DNA from: Anaerolineae bacterium
GTDB taxonomy: Bacteria; Chloroflexota; Anaerolineae; Anaerolineales; Anaerolineaceae
DNA length: 62,028 nt
Assembly (NCBI GenBank): GCA_011176685.1
Contig: DUED01000038.1
Coordinates: 1-62,028 of the forward strand
Reading direction: 5' to 3'
Shown here: in pieces, positions 25,127 through 33,293 of the stretch
Numbering within the stretch: the first letter of the stretch is position 1
How the letters are laid out: the number at the start of each line of letters is the position of its first letter
Made by a program: the position numbers and the translations under genes
Notes under the pieces: generated by a model
The model's input: the letters and a program-made list of their open reading frames with translations, nothing else
Database searches by the model: none
What the model was told of the DNA's origin: nothing

Positions 25127-25414
25127 TCAAGTCATAAGTGCAACTTTCATTTCCTGAAAGAATACCATATCTGGAGATGAGAACCCCAAACATTTACGAG
25201 GTCGATGGTTCAGTCTCAACATAACTCGTTCAATATCTCTATCAGTTAGGTTAGCAAAATCCGTACCCTTGGGGAAGTATTGTCTGATCAAGCCATTGGC
25301 ATTTTCATTGGTTCCGCGCTCCCAGGCGGCTTGCGGATGAGCGAAATATACGTTGGCATTCAAAGCCTGTGCGATTGCGATGTGCTCAGAAATTTCTTTG
25401 CCGGCTCCCTTTTT
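25127..25414 (-). pseudogene. IS30 family transposase, C-terminal remnant
   Basis: The minus strand encodes the C-terminal DDE part of an IS30 transposase: GKEISEHIAIAQAL, then YFAHPQAAWERGTNENANGLIRQYF and NHRPRKCLGF. The catalytic Glu lies in the WERGTNEN motif. Everything before the second catalytic Asp region is missing. The break is near 25414, where sequence of a different gene begins. An intact-looking IS30 start lies at the far end of the window (61952). Confidence 0.85.
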
Positions 25415-25525
25415 TCGATTATCAACTGGTGGCTGGAAGAAGAGCCACCGTATTCCGCGCAGGAAATGGCAAGGATGTTCAGGCAGCTTGTGATGCTTAA
25501 TCGCACACAGTTAATTGGGGTTTAA
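25415..25525 (+). pseudogene. TetR family regulator, C-terminal remnant
   Basis: The plus strand from 25415 encodes SIINWWLEEEPPYSAQEMAR followed by MFRQLV and a short tail to a stop. The WWLE-x3-PYS-x2-EMA pattern is the usual end of one group of TetR C-terminal ligand-binding domains. The DNA-binding half is absent, and the IS30 remnant joins directly on the left. It looks like a regulator gene destroyed by the insertion; the identification rests on about 36 residues. Confidence 0.45.
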
Positions 25526-25566
25526 GAATTTTCTAGAAGCACTTCAAATTTTGGTCTATTTAATTA

Positions 25567-26787
25567 TTATTCTAAATGAATGTGGGCAGCAAATCTCTGC
25601 CCGAAACCTACCCCATTTTTCAATTCTTCAGTAGTGGGTTGGCCCATAAAATCTAACGTGTCCGTCAATTCCCATTTTAATTTTTCTAATTGGCGTTTGA
25701 GGTAGCGAATAGCACCGCCGCTCCAGCCATAACTGCCAAAATAAGCGGCTTTTTTATGGAATATTCGTTTTGTCAATGCCATTTCCAATACCTGCCGCAT
25801 GGTCGGGAATAATGACCCTTCATAGGTCGGCGCGCCAATCAGAACACCTCGCTGAGTCCATAATGCAGGCAGGATATAGCTGATATGCGTTTTGGTTATG
25901 TCGAATATTTTCACCTGTGTACCGGTCTGCTTCACTCCTTCAAAGACTGCTTCAACCATCTTCTGCGTGTTTCCATACATGGAGCCGTAAATCAAGCTAA
26001 TACCGTTTTCAGCAGTTCCTTTGGCATATTGTGACCATTGCACATAGAGATTGAGGATTCGCTGTGGGTCCTTGCGCCATATCAGCCCGTGAGAGGGTGC
26101 CACAATATGAATATCCAACTTTTCTAGTTTAGCGGCAGCATTCAGCACTGGCTTGCTGAACGCGCATACAATATTGGAGAAATAGCGCAGTGACTCCGAT
26201 TCATAAAAACTTAGGTCATCATAATCTTCGTCGAAGATGCCTTCGCTTAGTTTCCCATAACCGCCAAATCCATCACAGGGGAACAGCGTTTTGGTACTGC
26301 TCTCAAAGGTCATCATGGTCTCCGGCCAGTGCACCATGGGTGTTGAGAGAAAAAGGAGAGTGTGTTTGCCCAGCGATAAAGTATCACCGTCAGCGACTGT
26401 CTGGATCCCCTCTGTGATGCCAAAGTGGTCATCCAGCATCTTACGCGTTTTCTGGCTGCCGATGATGGTAAGTTGGGGGGCTGCATTCAGCAGAGCTTTG
26501 ATCGCTCCGGAATGATCCGGCTCCATGTGGTTGACAATAAGATAAGATATTTGAGTGGGATCAATCAGCTGACGTATATTTCCAATAAGCTCGTCGCTCA
26601 TCATATCCTTGCATAGATCGATGAGTGTTATCTTTTCGTCTTTGATCAGGTAGCTGTTATAGGATATTCCCTCTTTTTCTATCGGCCATAAACCTTCAAA
26701 AAGCCGGGTCTTTTCATCGTTAACACCAATCCAATAAATGTTATCCGTGATAGGTATTGGCTTCATATCATCTCCTGTGCTGTTCAT
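25567..26787 (-). CDS. Flavodiiron protein (FprA-type O2/NO reductase)
   Basis: 406 residues. The metallo-beta-lactamase-like domain has all diiron ligands: H87, E89, D91 and H92 in NHMEPDHSG, H153 in MVHWPETM, D172 in PCDGFGG and H233 in PSHGLIW. A flavodoxin domain follows from about 262 (YGSMYGNTQKMVEAVFEG). The enzyme reduces O2 to water or NO to N2O in anaerobes, protecting oxygen-sensitive enzymes. Its redox partner (rubredoxin) is not fused or adjacent. The second methionine (residue 8, MKPIPI) is preceded by AGGAGATG-like sequence and may be the real start. Confidence 0.95.
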   Translation of the reverse strand: MNSTGDDMKPIPITDNIYWIGVNDEKTRLFEGLWPIEKEGISYNSYLIKDEKITLIDLCKDMMSDELIGNIRQLIDPTQISYLIVNHMEPDHSGAIKALLNAAPQLTIIGSQKTRKMLDDHFGITEGIQTVADGDTLSLGKHTLLFLSTPMVHWPETMMTFESSTKTLFPCDGFGGYGKLSEGIFDEDYDDLSFYESESLRYFSNIVCAFSKPVLNAAAKLEKLDIHIVAPSHGLIWRKDPQRILNLYVQWSQYAKGTAENGISLIYGSMYGNTQKMVEAVFEGVKQTGTQVKIFDITKTHISYILPALWTQRGVLIGAPTYEGSLFPTMRQVLEMALTKRIFHKKAAYFGSYGWSGGAIRYLKRQLEKLKWELTDTLDFMGQPTTEELKNGVGFGQRFAAHIHLE

Positions 26788-26872
26788 CTTTCTAATTATA
26801 AGGGTTGCCTCAATGAAAGCATCGCTTAATTAGGAGCAGGAAGATAATTGGCTATAAACAAACAGTTCAGGT

Positions 26873-27478
26873 TTAATCTACGCCCAGGAGAGTACTGATT
26901 AAAATAGCGATAATACCAGCAAAAACGGTCTTCATTCCGCTTACAAGCAGGTTTTGTTTGGAAATATTTCCCAGGAAAATTCCCAACCCAAATAAGGTAA
27001 GCAGCCCGGTGGCTAGGGACGTGTAATAAACCCATTGGATGTTTGGCAGCAATTCATAAAAGAAGAAGGGCATCAGCACAATCAAAGAAGCTAGGAAGGG
27101 GGAAAAGCCATCCACCAACGAAACGATAACCGCTGCGTATTTGGATGCTTTTCCTAGCCGGCTGCCATTCAGGTCTGTCAGGGTTTGCCGGCTGAGGTCA
27201 TCCAGTTCGCGTTTGCGCTCAGCCGATTCAGTTAAGTAAGACCCCCATAAACCGGATATACCCATGGCAATGCAGGTGGTTAGTCCGGTGGTCACCACGA
27301 TTTGCGTGCTTTCCACATTAGCAGCCAGGTTGCCCATCAGGACGCCCATAATTGTCAGCACGCCGTCAAAAGCGTTCATGGCAAAATAGCGCCGGGCTAT
27401 CTCGCCAATATCAGCTATACCGTTATATTCACCCACCCGCATAATTAACTGCTTAAGCGGATTTATTTTGTTTTTCAT
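26873..27478 (-). CDS. VIT1/CCC1-like membrane protein
   Basis: 201 residues: an amphipathic N-terminus and FDGVLTIMGVLMGNLAANV, which is the first-helix signature of the VIT1/CCC1 family of vacuolar iron/manganese transporters. Three or four more helices follow (GLTTCIAMGISGLWGSYLTE, PFLASLIVLMPFFFYELL and the C-terminal pair). It is close to the VIT-like proteins of archaea and Chloroflexota that sit next to DUF211 genes, as here (15-bp gap). Transport of divalent metal is likely by family but unproven. Confidence 0.8.
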   Translation of the reverse strand: MKNKINPLKQLIMRVGEYNGIADIGEIARRYFAMNAFDGVLTIMGVLMGNLAANVESTQIVVTTGLTTCIAMGISGLWGSYLTESAERKRELDDLSRQTLTDLNGSRLGKASKYAAVIVSLVDGFSPFLASLIVLMPFFFYELLPNIQWVYYTSLATGLLTLFGLGIFLGNISKQNLLVSGMKTVFAGIIAILISTLLGVD

Positions 27479-27493
27479 CTCTTGCTGGGGGGA

Positions 27494-27784
27494 TTAATCC
27501 TGGAGCGTTTCTGCGTCGTCAATGATCATCTTGCCTGCTACAACCTCATCGATCGAGTGAATGGATCCACCCAAGTCAGTTAGCAGCTTAGCTACAGTTT
27601 CGTAGTCAATGTCCTCGCCCTCGATGGTGATTTTTGCGTTTTCCACTTTACGGTCAATTTCCACAATGCTGATATTCACTGCAGAAATGCCGTTGAGGGC
27701 GCTGAGCTGTGTGGCTATGTCAATAATGCTTGGATCGAGTGGTTTTAAGGTGTCCAAAACCAACCGGCGTACCTTGCCTATCAT
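27494..27784 (-). CDS. DUF211 family protein
   Basis: 96 residues matching DUF211 over its whole length: RRLVLDTLKPLDPSIIDIA, GISAVNISIVEIDRKVENAKITIEGE and GGSIHSIDEVVAGK. The fold is a ferredoxin-like, ACT-type sandwich found mainly in archaea. The role is unknown; the recurrent partner is the VIT-like gene immediately downstream, so a regulatory or chaperone role in metal handling is a fair guess. Confidence 0.85.
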   Translation of the reverse strand: MIGKVRRLVLDTLKPLDPSIIDIATQLSALNGISAVNISIVEIDRKVENAKITIEGEDIDYETVAKLLTDLGGSIHSIDEVVAGKMIIDDAETLQD

Positions 27785-27977
27785 TCTCTTTTACTCCTGC
27801 GTTCTATTAAATTAAGTAGAACAGTTTGTGGGAATTTACTGATATTCATCAAATCTTCGCTGTGATTTATACCACATATCGAGAAATTAAGTTTTAGGAT
27901 TGCTTGTCGAACTAAGTTAAACAACCCAATCGCGATTTTACTATAGGGCACAAATACCGCTTGATTCATCCAGCTGC

Positions 27978-29084
27978 TTACTGTTTTGCCTGATAGTCCT
28001 CAGTAGAGTAGGTTTCAAAGCTTCTATTAAGCGCATATCGTGCAATCTGGTAATCTGGCATCTGAATAGGGCGAGAAGGGATATGTTCGAAAGAAATATC
28101 ATATCTCATACTTGCATACAATAAGATTTCTCTGATTAAATCCTTGAATGGAATCCCCGCAATTCTTGCCATAATTGCAAAAGAGCTTTTTTGCGGGATT
28201 AAACTGGGCAGTGCGTTTATTTCAATAACATAAGGGCTGCCTTCCATGTCACACCTTATGTCTATTCGAGCATAATCACGACAACCAACTGCTTGAAATG
28301 CATTCAGAGCAAGATTCCTTATACTCTCTTCTTCTTTTTTTGAAAGCCATGCAGGACAAATTGCTTTCTCATTTCCTCCATGTTTCATTTTAGTTTGAAA
28401 GCAGCGGAATGGCACATGGTTAGTAAGATTGCTATCAAAAATAAATTCGCGAATGGGAAGTAAGCGCGGGGGGTTATTCCCCAATATCCCTACTGTGAAT
28501 TCTCTACCAGGAAGATATTGCTCAATTAAAACAGGCTGATGGTTTTTCTCGATTACTTCTTTCACGACCTTTTCACATGATTCTTGCGAGTATACAAGAT
28601 TTCGTTCATTTATCCCAAGACTGCAGCCACCCGTTATTGGTTTTATGAAAATAGGAAAAGTTAGGAAGTGCGGTATCCGTATTTCATGGCAATCAGTAAT
28701 TAAGCAGTACTTTGAGGTCGCAACACCTGCATTTTGAAGAATAAGCTTGGTTTTGTATTTGTTGAATGCTGAAATGCATACCTGAGGAGAGCAGCCGCTA
28801 TATGGGATTTTAAGTTGTTCTAATTGGAGTGGCGCCAAAGCGAGTTGGGATTTCTTATCCTTCCTTAATGAATAATTAAAAGCAAATTGTGGTTCAATTT
28901 TTATTAGATGTTCTCTTAATTGACTGTTTGCTTCTACCAGTTCAACCTCATGCCCCAACTCTTCGAGAGCTGAAGTAATAGATCCTATTACCCTGTTATG
29001 ATGTGATTCAATAGTCCGATTTTCTTGTTCGGAGTAGTAAATATCCAAGAAATCATGAATGAGAGCAATTTTCATTTTTACCAA
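27978..29084 (-). CDS. D-alanine--D-alanine ligase-like ATP-grasp protein
   Basis: 368 residues. ATP-grasp blocks are present: the lysine loop FIKPITGGCSLGIN, EQYLPGREFTVGIL, ARIDIRCDMEGSPYVIEINALPSLIPQKSSF with the metal-binding E and N. They fit the Ddl group, but SLIPQKSSF replaces the PGM-T-S tail of true Ddl and the N-terminal glycine loop is altered. It may therefore ligate other amino acids or peptides. AT-rich compared with the core genome. It stands alone between the DUF211 pair and a broken transposase. Confidence 0.8.
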   Translation of the reverse strand: MVKMKIALIHDFLDIYYSEQENRTIESHHNRVIGSITSALEELGHEVELVEANSQLREHLIKIEPQFAFNYSLRKDKKSQLALAPLQLEQLKIPYSGCSPQVCISAFNKYKTKLILQNAGVATSKYCLITDCHEIRIPHFLTFPIFIKPITGGCSLGINERNLVYSQESCEKVVKEVIEKNHQPVLIEQYLPGREFTVGILGNNPPRLLPIREFIFDSNLTNHVPFRCFQTKMKHGGNEKAICPAWLSKKEEESIRNLALNAFQAVGCRDYARIDIRCDMEGSPYVIEINALPSLIPQKSSFAIMARIAGIPFKDLIREILLYASMRYDISFEHIPSRPIQMPDYQIARYALNRSFETYSTEDYQAKQ

Positions 29085-29153
29085 ACCTTTAATGATGAGT
29101 GCGATGTAATCTTTGTTGAATGTAGTTAGAAAAATTGGGACAATCGGCTGGTT

Positions 29154-29903
29154 TTGCTAAGAGAGTCTTTCAAGCCATTGCTTGTTTATATTATACCCCA
29201 GCTGGATGTAAATTCCCGCTATAAGCTGATTGGCTACTCGCGGGAAAAGTCCTGGACCAATGGCTTATGCTGGTATCTGTGGGTAATCTCCTGCCTGCGT
29301 GCTCATGGTGTCAATTGCAAAATTGTCTTTACCGTGGATCATGGTGAGGAGTTTGGTGGTAAGTCCTGGATGAAAATCAAGGAACTTAGAAAACTCATCT
29401 CCGGTTTCGGTTGTAAGCTTATCCAAAACCATAAGGGACATTGTGAGGAAAATGCGCACGTCGAACGCTCTCATCGCACCGATGATGACGAGTTCTACCG
29501 TTTGAGAGTTCAGATGTTCAATTCTGAATTCGATCTTATCCTTGAAGCCTCAGGTTATATTTATTATTATAATAACCTCCGCGAGCATTCTTCCCTCAGC
29601 TACAAAACCCCTATCGAACACTTGAAACAAGAAATGCCCAATTTCGATGATGGTTTACAATTTATCCAACCCATTATGCTCGATAATGCCGCTGTTTTAT
29701 TAGGACCTTGGAGTGGATACAATCTCCTGGCACAACACCTCGTGCACCTTGCTCCACCCATTCCTTGGTCTAATAATCGTACCATACCAGCTCAGGTTTC
29801 TTGCTCTTTTTCAAAGATCATATCCGTTCAATTAATCTTCCTTACCCCATTCGCTGTAATCATTTTTTGCCATTTTCCCTTCTCCTCCTGTTTTTTCTCA
29901 TAA
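29154..29903 (+). pseudogene. Integrase-core (DDE) transposase fragment
   Basis: The reading frame starts at a TTG without a ribosome-binding site and lacks an N-terminal helix-turn-helix. It begins inside the RNase H-like catalytic core: QLDVNSRYKLIGYSREKSW, then DHGEEFGGKSW (second Asp) and ENAHVERSHRTDDDEFY (catalytic Glu), followed by REHSSLSYKTPIEHL. The first catalytic Asp region (LDVNSR) is right at the edge. The last 60 codons read as non-coding hydrophobic sequence. It is most like IS481-type integrase cores. Its loss of the 5' end marks it as a dead insertion. Confidence 0.8.
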
Positions 29904-29938
29904 ATCTACACAAACAAACGAGGATTCACTCCGCACTC

Positions 29939-29967
29939 TTGACATTTATTAAGCAAACCTGTATAAT
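29939..29967 (+). promoter_or_regulatory. Near-consensus promoter of the sugar operon regulator
   Basis: TTGACA at 29939-29944 and TATAAT at 29962-29967 with a 17-base spacer: both elements match the sigma-70 consensus exactly. It should drive gntR, probably with the rbs genes after it. Confidence 0.85.
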
Positions 29968-29985
29968 ATAATATATAAGTAGTTT

Positions 29986-29998
29986 GTTGTCAGACCAC
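29986..29998 (+). promoter_or_regulatory. GntR/HutC-type operator-like palindrome
   Basis: TTGTC-A-GACCA follows the -10 box by about 19 bases. It resembles the TGGTC-TA-GACCA operator class of HutC-type GntR regulators with one mismatch and a shorter centre. Its position just downstream of the promoter suggests autorepression by the adjacent regulator. Confidence 0.5.
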
Positions 29999-30033
29999 TA
30001 ATATGTAAGCTGGCAGTTTGTTTTTAAGAGTAG

Positions 30034-30795
30034 ATGATGAAAAACGACAATGAAATGGAAATAACTCCTTTAAAAAATAATGAGTTGGTTACCAGTCGGG
30101 TATATCGCTATCTGAAGGAACGTCTTGTAGAAGAGCACTTTGCCACTGGGCATATGCTGCCCTCTGAGAACAAACTAGCAAAAAAATTGAATGTAAGCCG
30201 TGTTTCACTTCGACAAGCACTTCAACGCCTTGAACTTGAGGGGTACATTGAACGCAAACGAGGCTTGGGTACCTTTGTTATTGATAGGTATCCAAACCAT
30301 GTGGAAGCTGGCATCGAAAAATTGATTTCGATGTCCAAACTAATACGCTCGCGTGGTCATGAGCCTGGTACGAAAGAGATTGAGATTTTTGCAAAGTTAG
30401 CTGACGATAGAATAGCTAAGCGCTTAGGTTTATCTAAGGGAAGCCCAGTAACGCTGGTGAATCGGGTTCGTACGATTGATGGGAAGCCATTGTTTTGGGA
30501 TAATAGTATTTTCCCGTCCAATTTTTTACCGCCTACCGTTACTGCCAGTGATATAGGAGAATCATTATTTGCATATGTTCTCAAACAGCTTGGAATGGAA
30601 ATTTCACATGCCGTTGCTCGTTTACTACCGGCAAAGGCAGATGAATTTCTTGCTGATAAGTTAGAAGTACCTATAGGGACTTTATTAATCAAGCTAGATC
30701 AAGTGCATTATCTGGAGGACAATTCACCGGTTTGGTATTGTAATCTTTTTTACCTTGAAAGTGATTTCAGTTGGTATATTGTTCGCACCAGATAA
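30034..30795 (+). CDS. GntR family (HutC/UTRA) transcriptional regulator
   Basis: 253 residues. A winged-helix DNA-binding domain lies at about 15-85 (SENKLAKKLNVSRVSLRQAL, YIERKRGLGTFV) and a UTRA ligand-binding domain at about 95-245 (AKRLGLSKGSPVTLVNRVRTIDG, and a C-terminal FYLESDFSWYIVRTR). It probably senses a phosphorylated sugar and controls the following transport and kinase genes. Two adjacent ATG codons (30034 and 30037) are possible starts. Confidence 0.9.
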   Translation: MMKNDNEMEITPLKNNELVTSRVYRYLKERLVEEHFATGHMLPSENKLAKKLNVSRVSLRQALQRLELEGYIERKRGLGTFVIDRYPNHVEAGIEKLISMSKLIRSRGHEPGTKEIEIFAKLADDRIAKRLGLSKGSPVTLVNRVRTIDGKPLFWDNSIFPSNFLPPTVTASDIGESLFAYVLKQLGMEISHAVARLLPAKADEFLADKLEVPIGTLLIKLDQVHYLEDNSPVWYCNLFYLESDFSWYIVRTR

Positions 30796-30847
30796 TTGCT
30801 TTTGTCCTTTTTATATGGATGAGACGCATTGATAAATCAAATAAATG

Positions 30848-30880
30848 AATTGTCTTTTGAAGGAGGTGGTGATACTGTAA
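30848..30880 (+). other. Perfect Shine-Dalgarno motif without a following long gene
   Basis: GAAGGAGGTGGTG (30859-30871) is followed only by a few codons and TAA (GTG ATA CTG TAA), 84 bases before rbsD. The same 13-base string occurs before rbsB at 35780-35792. It may mark a tiny leader peptide or a ribosome stand-by site. Confidence 0.35.
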
Positions 30881-30954
30881 ATCACATTTAATAAAATGTT
30901 GTTCATGTAGTTGCTTTTTGGTGCATAAGATTACTTTGTAAAAAGGATGTAAAA

Positions 30955-31398
30955 ATGAAAACACATGGAATTTTAAATAACGAGCTTGCGAAACAAGTAG
31001 CACGACTTGGACATGGCGACATGATTGTTATCACTGACCGAGGGTTTCCATTTCCGAGGCATGACCAGACAGTTTGTATTGATCTCTCTATTGGTAGAGG
31101 AATTCCTAAAGTTGCTGATGTCGTAAGGGTTGTACTTGAAGAGCTTGAGATTGAGAGAGTAATAATTGCTGATGAAACTAAGACGGTAAGCCCCAAAGTC
31201 TACGATGAGTTTAAAGCAATATTAGCTACAAAGAAGAATAAAGGGAATGATATTGTTGAAAAGAATATTCCCCATCCAGATTTTAAACACTTGGTTTTGA
31301 ATGGTTCATTGGAAGGACAAGAGATGAAAGTGTTTGTCAAGTGTGGACAATTCACGCCATATGCCAATATCATATTAATTTCAGGCGTAGATTTCTAA
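30955..31398 (+). CDS. rbsD: RbsD/FucU family sugar pyranase
   Basis: 147 residues with GILNNELAKQVARLGHGDMIVITDRGFP at the N-terminus, including the catalytic His of LGHGD, and VKCGQFTPYANIILISGV at the end. The family converts beta-pyranose to beta-furanose forms of ribose (RbsD) or mutarotates fucose (FucU); the length and C-terminal motif fit RbsD. Together with the ribokinase and the ABC transporter it prepares an imported pentose for phosphorylation. AAAAGGATG lies before the start. Confidence 0.9.
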   Translation: MKTHGILNNELAKQVARLGHGDMIVITDRGFPFPRHDQTVCIDLSIGRGIPKVADVVRVVLEELEIERVIIADETKTVSPKVYDEFKAILATKKNKGNDIVEKNIPHPDFKHLVLNGSLEGQEMKVFVKCGQFTPYANIILISGVDF

Positions 31399-31486
31399 AG
31401 CCAATAACGCGTGCACTTGGTCTCTTTATTGTTTTAAAGGATTAAGTGTATGCAATTATTCAATTATTTTAAAGCATACGACTAAC

Positions 31487-32317
31487 ATGAATACCCTGAA
31501 TGAAATATTTTTTAACCCAAAACCAGTAATTGGCATGGTTCATCTTCATCCTCTACCGGGTTCTCCACTTTTTAACCCTCAAAAAATGGATATGGACGAA
31601 GTTGTACGCATCGCTGTTGAAGAAGCAAAAATCCTTGAAGAGGCGGGCGTAGATGGTCTGCAGATTGAAAATATATGGGATTTTCCATATCAAAAAGGAT
31701 GTAATGTTGGGCATGAAACGACTGCTGCTATGGCAGTTGCCGCCACTAAAGTGAAAGGCGCTGTTAGCATTCCGATTGGAATAAATTGTCATCTGAATGC
31801 TGGTACTCAAGCGTTAGCGATTGCTGCCGGGGTTGGAGCAAAATGGATCAGAGTTTTTGAGTGGGTAAATGCTTATATTTCTCATGCCGGTATATTGGAA
31901 GGAATCGCAGCAGACCTCTCACGATATCGTGGATTTCTTCATGCCAATAAGATTATTTTTTTTTGTGATGTTAATGTAAAGCATGGCAGCCACTTCATAA
32001 TTTCTGATCGAACTATTGCTGAACAAGCTAGAGATGCAGAGAATGAAGGAGCTGAAGTTCTTATTGTGACAGGGGATGAAACAGGAAAGGCTCCAACAAT
32101 CAAAAAAGTAAAAGAATTATCTGATGCTGTGAAAATCCCGATATTGATAGGAAGTGGAACTACCACAGAAAACGTCGTCGAGCTTTTGGGAATTGCTGAT
32201 GGTGCGATTGTTGGCAGCAATTTCAAGCAGAATAATGATTGGAAAAAGTCTTTGGATGAAAAAGCAATCAGGGAATTTATGAAAATGGTTGAGGAATTAA
32301 GGAAAGGAATAGAATGA
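31487..32317 (+). CDS. BtpA/SgcQ family TIM-barrel protein
   Basis: 276 residues. KPVIGMVHLHPLPGSP, EAGVDGLQIENIWDFPY, GINCHLNAGTQALAIA and ILIGSGTTTENVVELLGIADGAIVGSNFK are the family blocks. SgcQ belongs to an uncharacterised sugar operon of E. coli; BtpA was linked to photosystem I biogenesis, but bacterial members in sugar operons are thought to act on nucleosides or sugar phosphates. The enzyme activity is not known. The stop overlaps the ribokinase start by ATGA. Confidence 0.88.
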   Translation: MNTLNEIFFNPKPVIGMVHLHPLPGSPLFNPQKMDMDEVVRIAVEEAKILEEAGVDGLQIENIWDFPYQKGCNVGHETTAAMAVAATKVKGAVSIPIGINCHLNAGTQALAIAAGVGAKWIRVFEWVNAYISHAGILEGIAADLSRYRGFLHANKIIFFCDVNVKHGSHFIISDRTIAEQARDAENEGAEVLIVTGDETGKAPTIKKVKELSDAVKIPILIGSGTTTENVVELLGIADGAIVGSNFKQNNDWKKSLDEKAIREFMKMVEELRKGIE

Positions 32318-33246
32318 ATATAGTTGGTTTAAATGGAAAAATTATCAGTATGGGCTCAATAAACATGGATTTAGTAATGTTTATGGATCGCTTTCCGGAG
32401 CCAGGCGAGACAGTTGTTACGGATAATTTCAGTACCTTTCCTGGTGGAAAGGGTGGAAATCAAGGAGTGACTGCGTCGGTTCTTGGCGGCAAAGTTAAAT
32501 ACTTTGGCAAATTAGGTGAAGATGCATTTAGTTTGCAGTTGAAAAAAGCACTTAATGAGCGTGGAGTGGATACAGCTTCAATACTTGTGGATAAAACTTC
32601 TACTGCTGGTATTGCGATTATTCTAGTGAATAAACAGTCTCAGAATTTAATTTCCTTTACTCCAGGTGCTAATGCATTATTGACCCCAGAAGAGGTAAGA
32701 GAGCATAAGGAGCTTTTTGAAACAGGAGCCATTCTTCTATCTTCGATGGAAATAAATCCGGAAACGGTCTACGAATCAATACGCATAGCAAATGAAAATG
32801 GCATGTTCATTATTCTTGATCCAGCTCCTGCTCCGAAGGAAAAGTTTCCAGAAGATATACCAGCTCTGGTAAATATTATCAAACCGAATGAAACAGAAGC
32901 CTCGTTTATTACGGGAATTAAGGTCACTGATTTTGTTAGTGCTGAATTGGCTTTGAAATCATTAAGCAGGATGGGTTTTTTGTATCCGATAATTACACTT
33001 GGCGAGCAAGGCTCTATCGCTTATATTGATGGCAAATCAGTTCGAATTCCTCCTTATAAAGTGGAAAGTATAGATAGCACTGCAGCAGGTGATGTTTTTT
33101 CTGGTGCTTTGGCAGCGAGTCTTGCCACAGGTGGCAATTTGGAAGAAGCTTTGAATTTTGCAAGTATTGCTGCAGCGCTTTGCACAACTGTTAAGGGTGC
33201 TCAATCGTCGATTCCTTCTCTTGCCCAAGTAAGAGCTCTTTTCTAG
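32314..33246 (+). CDS. rbsK: Ribokinase-like PfkB family sugar kinase
   Basis: 310 residues. ISMGSINMDLVMFMDRFPEPGET at the N-terminus, FPGGKGGNQGVTASVLGG (substrate-binding PfkB signature 1) and DSTAAGDVFSGALAASLA (signature 2, catalytic Asp in AAGD as in E. coli RbsK) are clear. It phosphorylates ribose or a close pentose at the 5 position. The neighbouring RbsD and ABC genes support ribose, but BtpA/SgcQ in the operon leaves room for another sugar. Confidence 0.92.
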   Translation: MNIVGLNGKIISMGSINMDLVMFMDRFPEPGETVVTDNFSTFPGGKGGNQGVTASVLGGKVKYFGKLGEDAFSLQLKKALNERGVDTASILVDKTSTAGIAIILVNKQSQNLISFTPGANALLTPEEVREHKELFETGAILLSSMEINPETVYESIRIANENGMFIILDPAPAPKEKFPEDIPALVNIIKPNETEASFITGIKVTDFVSAELALKSLSRMGFLYPIITLGEQGSIAYIDGKSVRIPPYKVESIDSTAAGDVFSGALAASLATGGNLEEALNFASIAAALCTTVKGAQSSIPSLAQVRALF

Positions 33247-33293
33247 TCAAAATTGTAGTTGTTTTATGAATACATTGGTTTGAAGGTGCACAA

